A stretch of DNA of 44,819 bases from a virus: positions 1 through 44,819 of IMG/VR virus record IMGVR_UViG_3300027759_000149; one strand, given 5' to 3'. The notes below the pieces were generated by a model. It did no database searches and was not told the origin of the DNA. It saw nothing but the letters and a program-made list of their open reading frames with translations. Below are positions 7,845 through 16,865 of this stretch, in pieces (position 1 is the stretch's first letter; every line of letters starts with the position of its first letter). The position numbers and the translations under genes were made by a program.

Positions 7845-8627
7845 ATGAGTAAAAAAATAGGATTAGGTGTTGTTACATATAACAGACCAGAGTATTTCAA
7901 GAAGATTTTCAAGTCTATACCAATACATAAGTTAGACTCTATTGTAGTTGTTAACGACGGAACTCCGTATGGAGAATTAGAAGTTCCTTTAATTCAACAC
8001 GAAACCAATAAAGGTGTTGGTGTAAGTAAAAATGATGCTTTACGTTTTCTTCTAGAGAAGGATTGTGATTATTTCTTTTTAATGGAAGATGATATAATCA
8101 TTAAAGATCCAGATGTGTTTCAGAAATATATAGATGTTTCAGAGGAAACTGGAATCCAACATTTTAATTATAGTCAACATGGCTTGATGAACAAGTTACC
8201 GAATACAGAAACTCCAGCTCCAAAAACTAGAATTGAGTATAAAAATGGAATTTCTATTGAATTATTTTCAAATTGTGTAGGAGCATTTTCGTTCTATACT
8301 AGAAAATGCATTGATGGTGTCGGTCTTTTGGATGAAGATTTTCATAATGCTTTAGAACATGTAGAACATACGTTTAATATTATTAAGAAAGATATGCATC
8401 CACCTTTTTGGTGGTTTGCTGATATAGCTGATTCTAATAATTATCTTTCTGATATACCTTGGTCTCCGCAAACTAGTACTATTTCTTCGAAGCCAGATCA
8501 TATGGATTCCTTTAGAAAAGGACTTGAGATCTTTTCTAAAAAACATAAGGAAAATCTATTATCTATACCCGCACAACCATTGGATTCTGTTAAACAATCA
8601 TTAAAAAATATTTACAGGAATAGATGA
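7845..8627 (+). CDS. GT-A (family 2-like) glycosyltransferase
   Basis: This 260-residue protein starts with a family-2 GT-A fold: GLGVVTYNRPEYF (6-18), VVVNDGTPYGE (34-44) and a metal-binding ED-D acidic motif, EDDIII (81-86). It should transfer a sugar from a nucleotide-sugar donor to an unknown acceptor. The C-terminal part has NCVGAFSFYTRK and the later HVEHTF, typical of acceptor-side regions. It opens the glycan cassette, and its stop overlaps the next ATG in ATGA. No TAAATA motif sits at the expected place. Confidence 0.75.
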   Translation: MSKKIGLGVVTYNRPEYFKKIFKSIPIHKLDSIVVVNDGTPYGELEVPLIQHETNKGVGVSKNDALRFLLEKDCDYFFLMEDDIIIKDPDVFQKYIDVSEETGIQHFNYSQHGLMNKLPNTETPAPKTRIEYKNGISIELFSNCVGAFSFYTRKCIDGVGLLDEDFHNALEHVEHTFNIIKKDMHPPFWWFADIADSNNYLSDIPWSPQTSTISSKPDHMDSFRKGLEIFSKKHKENLLSIPAQPLDSVKQSLKNIYRNR

Positions 8628-9355
8628 AAAATATAACTTTAGCTTCTTGTTCTTATAATACTCCTATAGTAACAATTACGATGCTTAAATCATTTTTTAA
8701 GCATCACGACGAAACAGAAGTTTTGATTTGTGAAAATTCCTCTAATGAGGAAACTGTTAACCTTCTTAGAGAAGAAGGTGTAAATTTCATTAGAAATCAA
8801 AATGGATTACACGCTCCTTCTGTTGATATTCTATTAAATGAATGTAAAACTGATTATATGTTGTTAGTTGATACTGATATTATATTTCTTAAAAATCATA
8901 CAGATATTTTTAATCAAGTTAAACATCTTGATATTACACTTTTAGGCGAAATATGCGGTGATAGAGGAGGTAAAAAATTACATAACAGAGTTCATCCTTG
9001 GCATTGTTTTATAAATGCAAAACATATTAAAGAAAATAATATAAAATTTTATGATTACAATCGTCAAATAAAAAGGGATGGAAGTCCAATTTATGATGTT
9101 GGTGCTAGCTTTTTTGAAGATATTAAAAAAGCAAAATTAAAAATCGGTGGTGTAAAATTAGAACATAATTATTTCAAACATTATGAAGGAATGTCTTGGA
9201 GAACTCTTAAATATGGACAGAATGAAGGAAATATTGATGTTGATTCTAATGCAACTCATAATAATTATGAGTTGTACAAATACGGAAAAATGATAGAAGA
9301 CAGATATCAATCAGAAATAGAAAATTTCAAACAAATAGAAATAAAATGTAAATAA
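8624..9355 (+). CDS. GT-A-like glycosyltransferase
   Basis: This 243-residue protein has a GT-A-like N-terminus (LASCSYNTPIVTITML) and a clear DTD metal motif at residues 83-85 (LLVDTDIIFL). A later RDGSPIYDVGASFF segment and HNYFKHYEGMSW resemble acceptor-side loops of phage glycosyltransferases. Donor and acceptor are unknown. It overlaps the previous gene by 4 bases and precedes the next by 2. Confidence 0.7.
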   Translation: MKNITLASCSYNTPIVTITMLKSFFKHHDETEVLICENSSNEETVNLLREEGVNFIRNQNGLHAPSVDILLNECKTDYMLLVDTDIIFLKNHTDIFNQVKHLDITLLGEICGDRGGKKLHNRVHPWHCFINAKHIKENNIKFYDYNRQIKRDGSPIYDVGASFFEDIKKAKLKIGGVKLEHNYFKHYEGMSWRTLKYGQNEGNIDVDSNATHNNYELYKYGKMIEDRYQSEIENFKQIEIKCK

Positions 9356-9357
9356 TT

Positions 9358-10593
9358 ATGAAAGATTACAAATTACTTATAAAGTTTCCAACACGGAGCA
9401 GACCAGAAAAATTTTTTAATATTCTAGATGAGTATTATAAATTATTAAAAAAACCAAATTATGAATTTGTCGTATCATGCGATATTGATGATTTATCGAT
9501 GAATAACGATGTTGTAAAACAGAAGTTAGATACTTATCCAAATCTTAAATATTATTTTGATAATAATAAATCAAAAATACAAGCAGTAAATAATAATTTA
9601 TCGGATAAAATTTTTGATATAGTCCTTTTGGCATCGGACGACATGCTTCCAATAGTAGAAGGATATGATGAAATTATAAGACAAAGGATGGAAGAAAATT
9701 TCCCAGATACTGACGGTGTTTTATGGTTTAATGACGGGTTCCAAGGACAAAATTTAAATACTTTATCTATATTAGGTAAGAAGTACTATGATAGATTTAA
9801 TTATCTTTATCACCCAGCATATAGATCATTGTATCCAGACACAGAATTTACTATAGTAAGTCAACAATTAAAAAAAGCAAAATATTTTGATGAAATTATT
9901 ATAAAACATATTCAGTATTCTATAGTCAAAGAAACACCAGATGAATTATATTTGAGGAATGATAGTTTGGAAAGTGTTGATAGAGCTGTATTTCTCGATA
10001 GAAAAAGTAGGAATTTTGATTTAAATTCTATAAAATTTTCTATAATGATTTGCTCTTTAAAGGCTAGAAAAAAATATCTAGAAAGACTATTAAATATTTT
10101 AAAACCCCAAAAGACGAACGAAGTCGAAGTATTATGTTTGATAGATGAAGGAGAGTTATCTATTGGAGCAAAGAGACAAAAATTATTAAATTCTTCTAAA
10201 GGAAAATATGTAGCATTTATTGATGATGATGATCTCATTTCTGATGATTATGTAAAGTTGATCCTAGAAGGAATAGATAAAAACCCAGATGTTATAGGTA
10301 TTCATTTGATCATGAATACCGATGGGAAATTGTCTGGGAAGACGTATCACTCACTTAAGTATGATCATTGGTTTGATAAGAATGGTGATGATCCTTCGTG
10401 GAGATATTACTATAGAAATCCAAATCATCTAAATCCAATTAAAAGAGAGTTGGCTATGAAATCAAAGTATCCTAATATTAGTAATGGTGAAGATAGAGTC
10501 TTCTCTATGAACGTATTACCATTTTTGAAGACAGAACATTATATAGAAAGTCCTATATATTTTTACGAGGTAAGATCACATAAAGAAGTATGA
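9358..10593 (+). CDS. two-domain GT-A glycosyltransferase
   Basis: The 411 residues look like two GT-A domains in tandem. The first starts LLIKFPTRSRPEKF and has an SDD motif (93-95). The second starts near residue 225 (KFSIMICSLKARKKYLERLL) and has an acidic FIDDDDLIS motif near 285. Two catalytic domains in one chain could add two sugars in sequence or alternate linkages. The stop overlaps the next start (ATGA). Confidence 0.65.
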   Translation: MKDYKLLIKFPTRSRPEKFFNILDEYYKLLKKPNYEFVVSCDIDDLSMNNDVVKQKLDTYPNLKYYFDNNKSKIQAVNNNLSDKIFDIVLLASDDMLPIVEGYDEIIRQRMEENFPDTDGVLWFNDGFQGQNLNTLSILGKKYYDRFNYLYHPAYRSLYPDTEFTIVSQQLKKAKYFDEIIIKHIQYSIVKETPDELYLRNDSLESVDRAVFLDRKSRNFDLNSIKFSIMICSLKARKKYLERLLNILKPQKTNEVEVLCLIDEGELSIGAKRQKLLNSSKGKYVAFIDDDDLISDDYVKLILEGIDKNPDVIGIHLIMNTDGKLSGKTYHSLKYDHWFDKNGDDPSWRYYYRNPNHLNPIKRELAMKSKYPNISNGEDRVFSMNVLPFLKTEHYIESPIYFYEVRSHKEV

Positions 10594-11489
10594 AAATAGA
10601 AAATGTATCAGATAGTTATATAATTTCTAATTATGGTGGAGGAGTAAACACCAAAGAATATTATTATTATTGTGTTAATTTAATTAAAAATTTTTTATGT
10701 GATACTGAATCAAAATATAATATTTTTTTAAGTACTCATGCTCATGATTTAAACAATTCAAATAAATCAATCAGTATTGACATACAGTTTGAACATACTT
10801 TAGTTAGAAATGGAGGAAGAGGTGTACACCATATAATACATGGAACATCAAAATATGATGATAACGAATGTTATCTAGTGAGAATTGATCGGTATGAATA
10901 TTTAAAAAATCTGGATTTCATAATAGAATATAGTTTATCTAATTATTTTAATATACTAAATAGCGGATTTTTTGATGAATTCTGCAAGAAATTAATATGC
11001 ATACATCCTATGATATATAATATTAATTTTGATAGAAAAACCAAAAAGGATGTAATAACTTTATATACATTAGAAAATCACGAAAGAAGAGCAAGAATTC
11101 ATAATCAAATACTTGACTTAAACATAAATTACAAAAATATAGATAATATATTTTCTGGAGAAGAAATAATAGAGTTATATAAAAACTCAAAAATTTTAGT
11201 AAACATTCATCAGACCGAACATCATCACACATTTGAAGAACTTAGAACTTTGCCAGCATTATTAAATGGAGTTATAGTAATAAGTGAAAGATCTGGTTTA
11301 ACAGATTGTATTCCGTATGGAAAATATATAATATGGTGTGAGTATCATGAAATAAAAGATAAAGTGAAAGAAGTGTATGAAAATTATGATTATTATTATA
11401 ATAAGATATTTTCTGATGAATCTTTATTGCAGATTTTAAAAAATATGGAAATTCATAATAATAACATTCTAAAAAATTTTATAAAATGA
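10590..11489 (+). CDS. GT-B-like glycosyltransferase
   Basis: This 299-residue protein resembles the C-terminal half of GT-B enzymes. It has ELYKNSKILVNIH, then EELRTLPALLNGVIVISERSGLTDCIPYGKYIIWCEYHE, which matches the donor-binding EalacG.PVv..d.gg.....g pattern. The N-terminal domain is short and divergent. It is placed between GT-A genes and overlaps both neighbours by 4 bases, so the cassette combines both glycosyltransferase folds. Confidence 0.55.
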   Translation: MKIENVSDSYIISNYGGGVNTKEYYYYCVNLIKNFLCDTESKYNIFLSTHAHDLNNSNKSISIDIQFEHTLVRNGGRGVHHIIHGTSKYDDNECYLVRIDRYEYLKNLDFIIEYSLSNYFNILNSGFFDEFCKKLICIHPMIYNINFDRKTKKDVITLYTLENHERRARIHNQILDLNINYKNIDNIFSGEEIIELYKNSKILVNIHQTEHHHTFEELRTLPALLNGVIVISERSGLTDCIPYGKYIIWCEYHEIKDKVKEVYENYDYYYNKIFSDESLLQILKNMEIHNNNILKNFIK

Positions 11490-12235
11490 AAAATTATAAT
11501 ATAGCGATCACAACATTCTCTAAAAGATTTGATTATTTAAAAAAATTGTTAGAACAAATAAGAACATATTCTAATAATAAGATTCATTTGATAATAAATG
11601 GAGAAAGGGATGGAAATTTTAATGAAACTTATAGAAAGGATATATTGAATATATGTTCAAATTATGATTTTATATATCCTGTTTTCTTTACTGAGATACG
11701 AGGTCTTACAAAGATGTGGAATACTTCATTGATATTTTCTAATGAAGATGATGTTTTGGTATTAAATGATGATATAGAAATACATTCAGTTGACATCTTT
11801 AATAAAGCAACTGCAATAATAAACAATTCAAAATATAAGGGTTTATGTCGATTGAATGGAAGTTTTTCACATTTCGTAGCAAATAAAAATGTTATAGGAT
11901 CTATTGGATATTTTGATGAAAGATTGTTGGGGTTTGGGGAAGAAGACGGAGACATAATTTATAGATTAATGAAACATAGAATATCTTTAAATGATGCTCC
12001 AGTTTTTGGTTTAGCTAATATAGTTTGTGATGTAAAACATGAAGATGTTAAAGGACATTCTAATAGCAAGTATTCACAATTTAATAGAGATTTTATATAC
12101 ACACAAAAATACGGAAAAGATTATAGTTCTAAACTTCAAGGAATGTTCGACTATCCGATGAAAGAATTATTAGAAAATGTTAAACAATATCCTTACGAAG
12201 AATTCTTTAAGGATAATAAGCACAAATTATTTTAA
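11486..12235 (+). CDS. GT-A (family 2-like) glycosyltransferase
   Basis: This 249-residue protein has the GT-A start NIAITTFSKRFDYLKKLL, a metal motif NDD at 94-96 (LVLNDDIEI), and a GFGEEDGDIIYRL segment (about 150-162) that matches the acceptor-side ED motif of family 2 enzymes. It is one of the clearest glycosyltransferases in the cassette. The next gene starts one base after its stop. Confidence 0.75.
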   Translation: MKNYNIAITTFSKRFDYLKKLLEQIRTYSNNKIHLIINGERDGNFNETYRKDILNICSNYDFIYPVFFTEIRGLTKMWNTSLIFSNEDDVLVLNDDIEIHSVDIFNKATAIINNSKYKGLCRLNGSFSHFVANKNVIGSIGYFDERLLGFGEEDGDIIYRLMKHRISLNDAPVFGLANIVCDVKHEDVKGHSNSKYSQFNRDFIYTQKYGKDYSSKLQGMFDYPMKELLENVKQYPYEEFFKDNKHKLF

Positions 12236-12236
12236 T

Positions 12237-12944
12237 ATGAAACAATGTATAATACGTCAACCAGCAGGGATGGGTGATATTTTTGTCTGTCAAAAAATAG
12301 CTTTAAAGATTTCTGAGAAATATAAAATACCAGTAATATGGCCCGTGATAAAGGAATATTCTTATATAAAAGATTATATTAAAAACGACATCAAATTTAT
12401 TGATGAAAATGATTCGTTTGAATTTAAAGATTTGTATTTAAATTCAACTAGATTAGTGGATAACGAGAATGTTTTATTTATACCATTACACAACGATTCG
12501 TATCATGCAACTATGGATTGTAAAATATTTGAAAAGAAATATAATAGACTTGGATTGAATTGTCATGATTGGTTAGATTATTTTAATTTTCAAAGAAATA
12601 AAGAAAGAGAAGATCATTTATTTTACGATATTTTAAAATTAAAAGATGGTGATAAGTATAATTTAGTGAATCGTATTTACGCATCTCTACCTAATTCAAT
12701 TGTAGCTAACTTTGAGTATCCTAAAGATAAAAAAGTAATAGAAATAAAATTTTACGAAGGTATAAATGTTTTTGATTGGTGTAAGGTTTTTGAAAATGCT
12801 CATGAAATATATACTACAGATACTTGTTATATCTTATTGGCAGAAAAATTAAAATGTAGTACTCTTAATATCTTTTCAAGAAGAACTGGAAATTGGAGTG
12901 AAATAGATTATATATTAAATAAAAATTTCAACAAATTATATTAA
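12237..12944 (+). CDS. GT9/heptosyltransferase-like protein
   Basis: From ATG 12237 the protein is 235 residues. It starts with a GxGD turn (RQPAGMGDIFVCQKIA) like that of ADP-heptose:LPS transferases and related GT-B enzymes. The C-terminal ENAHEIYTTDTCYILLAEKLK resembles the family donor-site stretch. A longer frame starting at 12177 lies inside the preceding gene and is rejected. It is shorter than typical GT9 enzymes (about 330), so the N-terminal domain may be reduced. Confidence 0.5.
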   Translation: MKQCIIRQPAGMGDIFVCQKIALKISEKYKIPVIWPVIKEYSYIKDYIKNDIKFIDENDSFEFKDLYLNSTRLVDNENVLFIPLHNDSYHATMDCKIFEKKYNRLGLNCHDWLDYFNFQRNKEREDHLFYDILKLKDGDKYNLVNRIYASLPNSIVANFEYPKDKKVIEIKFYEGINVFDWCKVFENAHEIYTTDTCYILLAEKLKCSTLNIFSRRTGNWSEIDYILNKNFNKLY

Positions 12945-12946
12945 GT

Positions 12947-13444
12947 ATGAATACTATAAATTTTAATGGAAAACCCTATCCAGAATTTCAATCTAAAGGA
13001 TTTGCATCACAATTCGCATTTCCCTTTGCTAAACATTTTTGTATAGGAACAGGTTATGATATTGGATGTAATAGAATTGAATGGTCATTTCCAAATTCTA
13101 TACCAATTGATCCAGTGTTAAACGAATACGATGCATATAATTTACCAGATAAAGAAGTCGATTATATTTTTTCTAGTCATTGTTTAGAACATCTACCTAA
13201 TTGGGTAGATGCATTAGATTATTGGATTTCTAAACTAAAAAGTGGCGGCGTTTTATTTTTGTATCTTCCTCATTATGATCAAGAATATTGGAGACCTTGG
13301 AATAATAGAAAACATGTTCATTGTTTTACTCCAAACATTATAAAAGATTATTTGGTTCAAAACAAACTTGTACATACAAACTCTATCTTTGTTAGTGAAA
13401 GAGACTTGAATCATTCGTTCATGGCTGTAGCAGAAAAAATATAA
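12947..13444 (+). CDS. SAM-dependent methyltransferase-like protein
   Basis: The 165 residues look like a class I methyltransferase (Methyltransf_11 type). GYDIGCNR stands for the glycine-rich SAM loop, followed by YNLPDKEVDYIFSSHCLEHLPNWVDALDYW and LKSGGVLFLYLPH, the usual post-loop segments. The SAM loop is weak and the protein is short, so the cofactor site should be checked. It may methylate a sugar made by the neighbouring genes. Confidence 0.6.
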   Translation: MNTINFNGKPYPEFQSKGFASQFAFPFAKHFCIGTGYDIGCNRIEWSFPNSIPIDPVLNEYDAYNLPDKEVDYIFSSHCLEHLPNWVDALDYWISKLKSGGVLFLYLPHYDQEYWRPWNNRKHVHCFTPNIIKDYLVQNKLVHTNSIFVSERDLNHSFMAVAEKI

Positions 13445-13445
13445 T

Positions 13446-14075
13446 ATGTTTGATAATTATAAAAAATTAGAAAATGGTTTGATTAAACAAATAAATTTTT
13501 TTAATCAAAAAAGAGTTTATGATGTGGACTATATAAAAAATAGTTATGACAAATATAACGAACTTTCTAAGTATATGTCATATTTAAGATTGGGTTATTT
13601 ATTGGGATCTATAAAAGATAATATTAATACTATTTTAGATGTAGGATATGGAAACGGAGACTTTTTAAAAGTTGCGAAAACTAAAATTTCAAATTGTTAC
13701 GGATTTGAAGTAAATGACTATCCTATTCCTGAAGGATGTGTTCATACAAATGATATATATAACAATGAATTTGATGTAGTTTGTTTTTTTGATGTATTAG
13801 AGCATTTCGAAGACATTTATGAAATTAAAAATTTGAAAACAAAATATATCTACATATCAGTTCCAGAATGTCATTACTTTTCAGATGAATGGTTTTTAAA
13901 TTGGAAACACAGAAGACCAGATGAACATTTATGGCATTTTAATTTAAAATCTTTAAAATCTTTTATGAATGAAATAGGATTTGATTACGTTTGTCATTCA
14001 AACGTAGAAGATATTATAAGAAAACCTACGGATGAAAATTCTAATATATTAACAGCAATATTTAAAAAATGTTAA
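13446..14075 (+). CDS. SAM-dependent methyltransferase
   Basis: This 209-residue protein has a good class I SAM loop, ILDVGYGNGDFL (about 60-71), then FDVVCFFDVLEHFED (about 105-119) and a YIYISVPECHYF strand. The pattern fits Methyltransf_23-like enzymes in surface-glycan clusters. Its 3' end overlaps the next gene by 7 bases. Confidence 0.7.
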   Translation: MFDNYKKLENGLIKQINFFNQKRVYDVDYIKNSYDKYNELSKYMSYLRLGYLLGSIKDNINTILDVGYGNGDFLKVAKTKISNCYGFEVNDYPIPEGCVHTNDIYNNEFDVVCFFDVLEHFEDIYEIKNLKTKYIYISVPECHYFSDEWFLNWKHRRPDEHLWHFNLKSLKSFMNEIGFDYVCHSNVEDIIRKPTDENSNILTAIFKKC

Positions 14076-14788
14076 ACTTAAATAACTTTGAAAATAAAAT
14101 ATATTCTCAACATGGAGAAGATGGAATAACTATTAAATTAGTTGAAACTATATACGAAAATCCTTTTGAGAAACATTTTGTAGAGTTTGGTGTAGACAAT
14201 GGTTTAGAATGCAATGCAAGAATTTTAAGAGAAAAATTTAATTGGAGTGGTTTGATGATGGATGGAGGATTTGAAAATACTCATTTAAATTTAAAGAGAG
14301 AATTTGTAACTAAAGAAAATGTTTTAGATTTATTCAGAAAATATAATGTACCACATCATATAAATTTTTTATCAATTGATATAGATTATAATGATTTTTA
14401 TTGTGCTAAAGAAATTTTAAAAGAACATATTTGTGATATTTTAGTATTTGAATATAATGGAACACATTTACCAACAGAAGATAAAATAATAATTTACAAT
14501 AAATTTTCTGGATGGGATGGATATAATTATTTCGGAGCTTCTTTACTCTCTTGGAAAAAATTAGCTAATTTATATGATTATTCTTTAGTTTGTTGTGATT
14601 CTTCTGGAACTAATTGTTATTTTGTTAATAATAAAATAATTAAAGAAAGAAATTTACAATTTTTAAATTTGGATGATATAAATAGTTTATACAGACCTCC
14701 CATATATGGAGATGGTCCCAACGGGGGGCATAGAGATGATACATTTAAAAGAACTTATCTTAATTTCGAAACAGCAATATTAAGATAA
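14069..14788 (+). CDS. FkbM-like methyltransferase-fold protein
   Basis: This 239-residue protein has the start YSQHGEDGITIKLVETI, then HFVEFGVDNGLECNARIL in place of the SAM loop and NFLSIDIDYNDFY plus DILVFEYNGTH downstream. These match FkbM-like methyltransferases often found in glycan clusters. O-methylation of a sugar is the likely activity. A separate promoter for the next gene lies just after it. Confidence 0.55.
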   Translation: MLNLNNFENKIYSQHGEDGITIKLVETIYENPFEKHFVEFGVDNGLECNARILREKFNWSGLMMDGGFENTHLNLKREFVTKENVLDLFRKYNVPHHINFLSIDIDYNDFYCAKEILKEHICDILVFEYNGTHLPTEDKIIIYNKFSGWDGYNYFGASLLSWKKLANLYDYSLVCCDSSGTNCYFVNNKIIKERNLQFLNLDDINSLYRPPIYGDGPNGGHRDDTFKRTYLNFETAILR

Positions 14789-14796
14789 ATTATTTA

Positions 14797-14824
14797 TTGA
14801 TTTTATTTGTATGTTTGATATACT
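14797..14824 (+). promoter_or_regulatory. sigma70-like promoter
   Basis: TTGATT (14797-14802) and TATACT (14819-14824) are 16 bases apart, and ATG 14831 begins 6 bases after the -10 box. This suggests the epimerase can be expressed separately, with a nearly leaderless transcript. Confidence 0.45.
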
Positions 14825-14830
14825 TTATAT

Positions 14831-15826
14831 ATGAAGAAAGCATTAGTTTTAGGAGCTGGAGGATTTATTGGCAATCATTTAGTAAATAGATTAAAGTCTG
14901 AAGGATATTGGGTTAGAGCTGCTGATTTAAAATATCCAGAATTCTCTAATACTCTTGCAGATGAATTTTTGATATGTGATTTGAGAGATTATAATAAATG
15001 TTCTCTTTTAATGTTAGCACCTGGCCAACATTCCTTGGATGAAAAGGAAAACGCTTTTGATGAAGTATACCAATTAGCAGCGGATATGGGTGGTGCTGGC
15101 TATATTTTTAGTGGTGAGAATGATGCGAATTTGATGCATAACTCGGCTCAAATCAATTTAAATATTGCTGAATTATCAAAGCTATTTAATGTAAAAAAAG
15201 TTTTCTATTCTAGTAGCGCCTGTATGTATCCAGCATATAACCAAGAAGATCCAAACAACCCTAAGTGTTCTGAGGATTCTGCTTATCCCGCAGCTCCAGA
15301 CAGTGAATATGGTTGGGAAAAACTTTTTAGCGAAAGACTTTATTTGGCGTATGCTAAGAATTATGGCTTGAATGTTCGAATCGCAAGATTCCATAATATT
15401 TATGGCCCTATGGGGACATGGGATGGTGGAAAAGAAAAAGCACCAGCAGCAATTTGTCGAAAGGTTCTCAAGGCGGAGAATAATTCTTCTATTGAAATAT
15501 GGGGTGATGGAACACAGACCAGATCCTTTTTGTATATAGATGAATGTATTGAAGGAATTCTAAGATTGATGGAATCTGATTTTGTTGGTCCTGTAAATAT
15601 AGGATCTGATGAAATGGTTACTATAAATGAATTGGTTGATATTGCAACTTCTGTGGAAGGTAAGACTTTAATCAAAAATCATATAGAAGGTCCTTTGGGT
15701 GTAAAAGGAAGAAACTCTGATAACAGTTTGATTAAACAAAAGTTGAATTGGGCACCATATTATCCTTTAAAAAATGGAATAGAAAAAACTTACAATTGGG
15801 TTAAACAACAAATAGAAAATATTTAA
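14831..15826 (+). CDS. GDP-mannose 3,5-epimerase-like enzyme
   Basis: The 331 residues are an extended short-chain dehydrogenase with the NAD loop GAGGFIG (8-14). The sequence closely follows GDP-mannose 3,5-epimerase: AADMGGAGYIF, SSSACMYP with Cys131, SEYGWEK with Tyr160 and Lys164, and GGKEKAPAA with Lys203. These sit at a constant offset of 14 from Cys145, Tyr174, Lys178 and Lys217 as I recall them in the plant enzyme. It should convert GDP-mannose to GDP-L-galactose (or GDP-L-gulose), a donor for the neighbouring glycosyltransferases. Specificity is inferred. Confidence 0.8.
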   Translation: MKKALVLGAGGFIGNHLVNRLKSEGYWVRAADLKYPEFSNTLADEFLICDLRDYNKCSLLMLAPGQHSLDEKENAFDEVYQLAADMGGAGYIFSGENDANLMHNSAQINLNIAELSKLFNVKKVFYSSSACMYPAYNQEDPNNPKCSEDSAYPAAPDSEYGWEKLFSERLYLAYAKNYGLNVRIARFHNIYGPMGTWDGGKEKAPAAICRKVLKAENNSSIEIWGDGTQTRSFLYIDECIEGILRLMESDFVGPVNIGSDEMVTINELVDIATSVEGKTLIKNHIEGPLGVKGRNSDNSLIKQKLNWAPYYPLKNGIEKTYNWVKQQIENI

Positions 15827-15829
15827 ATT

Positions 15830-16487
15830 ATGAATATAAAAATAGGAATTTCTAGTCATAAAAAATTTGTTAATAAAACAACTCCTTTGTTAATTTCTAC
15901 TTTGTTGAAAAGTGGTATAAAAAATGAAGATATTTATGTTTTTTGTGGAGGATTTGAAGAAAATAAAAATTTTATAAAAGACGGTATAAATTGTTATACC
16001 GTAACTCATAATTCTTATGAGTACACCTCTTATATAGAGATTCTAGAAAATAAATTGGATTATAATTGGTTTCTAATGCATGATACTTGTTATGTAGGGC
16101 CAGATTTTAAAAAAACTTCTTTACGAAAAAACTTTGCCTGATGCTGATAGAATGTGTATAAAGTCTTGGCCGCCAGCAGGTATGTCTATGGGATATATTA
16201 AGTATGAATATATGTACAGATATCGTACAATTGTTTTAGCATTAAAAAACATGTCAAAATATGAAACTGTTATTTACGAAGATTTAATAACTCGTAGAAT
16301 GGAATATGATATACATGGTGTTGTTAAATACTGCCCAGTTTATGGAAACGAAAGATACGAATATCCTCCAAAATCAGGGTATTATGGAACTGATACTAAA
16401 AGAATTTTAGAATACTTTCCTCAATTAGATTTATATAAATTAAAGTCTAATTGGGGTCAATCTGGTCATCATACTAATACATTATGA
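15830..16487 (+). pseudogene. glycosyltransferase-like gene split by a frameshift
   Basis: Two frames, 15830-16141 and 16134-16487, look like one gene. The first ends soon after HDTCYVGPDF; the second is open well upstream of its TTG codon and continues with LLYEKTLPDADRM. They meet at a run of seven A (16109-16115). With six A the sequence would read through as one protein of about 218 residues. The first part resembles a GT-A start (KIGISSHKKF) with a DT(C) region in place of a DxD motif. It could be a true pseudogene, a sequencing error in the homopolymer, or a site of slippage. Confidence 0.6.
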
Positions 16488-16861
16488 CCGATACAATTTT
16501 TAATTATGTAGATTCTGTTCTCTTTAACAAGAAGAAACTAAATACTCTTAATGAAGGAGAAACTCAATTCAGTTTGTATATGCTTAATCGTTGGTGCAGT
16601 ATGTATTCTCCCGACGTTGCACAAATTATTAATGAAACGACAAACCGATATAATAAATCGATTACGTTAAAGCAAGATCAGTACGAATTTTCATACAATA
16701 TTTTACCAAAATGTAAAAAAAGGAAAATAGATTATTTAAAAAAGAATAAAACTGAAATAGAAAAGAAAGAAAATAATTTCAAAGTTATTTCCAAAAATTT
16801 AGAGATTTCTGAAAGAGAAGTGTTAAATTATATTGATTTTTTAGAAACATTGCATAATTAA
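16484..16861 (+). CDS. possible clamp-loader subunit A (gp62-like)
   Basis: This 125-residue protein has the pattern FNYVDSVLFNKKK, QFSLYMLNRWCSMYSPD, IINETTNRY and YEFSYNILPKCKKRKIDYLKK. It resembles the small phage clamp-loader subunits, which share an F-I-N-R...S..P...N..N.....YDFL.....KKR pattern. The role would be loading the sliding clamp at the replication fork. No other replisome gene is in view, so the assignment is tentative. It overlaps the previous gene by 4 bases. Confidence 0.45.
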   Translation: MTDTIFNYVDSVLFNKKKLNTLNEGETQFSLYMLNRWCSMYSPDVAQIINETTNRYNKSITLKQDQYEFSYNILPKCKKRKIDYLKKNKTEIEKKENNFKVISKNLEISEREVLNYIDFLETLHN

Positions 16862-16865
16862 TTAT

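Noticed and set aside
12177-12236. Longer start for the GT9-like gene.
   Set aside because: It lies inside the preceding glycosyltransferase gene; ATG 12237 directly after its stop gives the GxGD start expected for the family.
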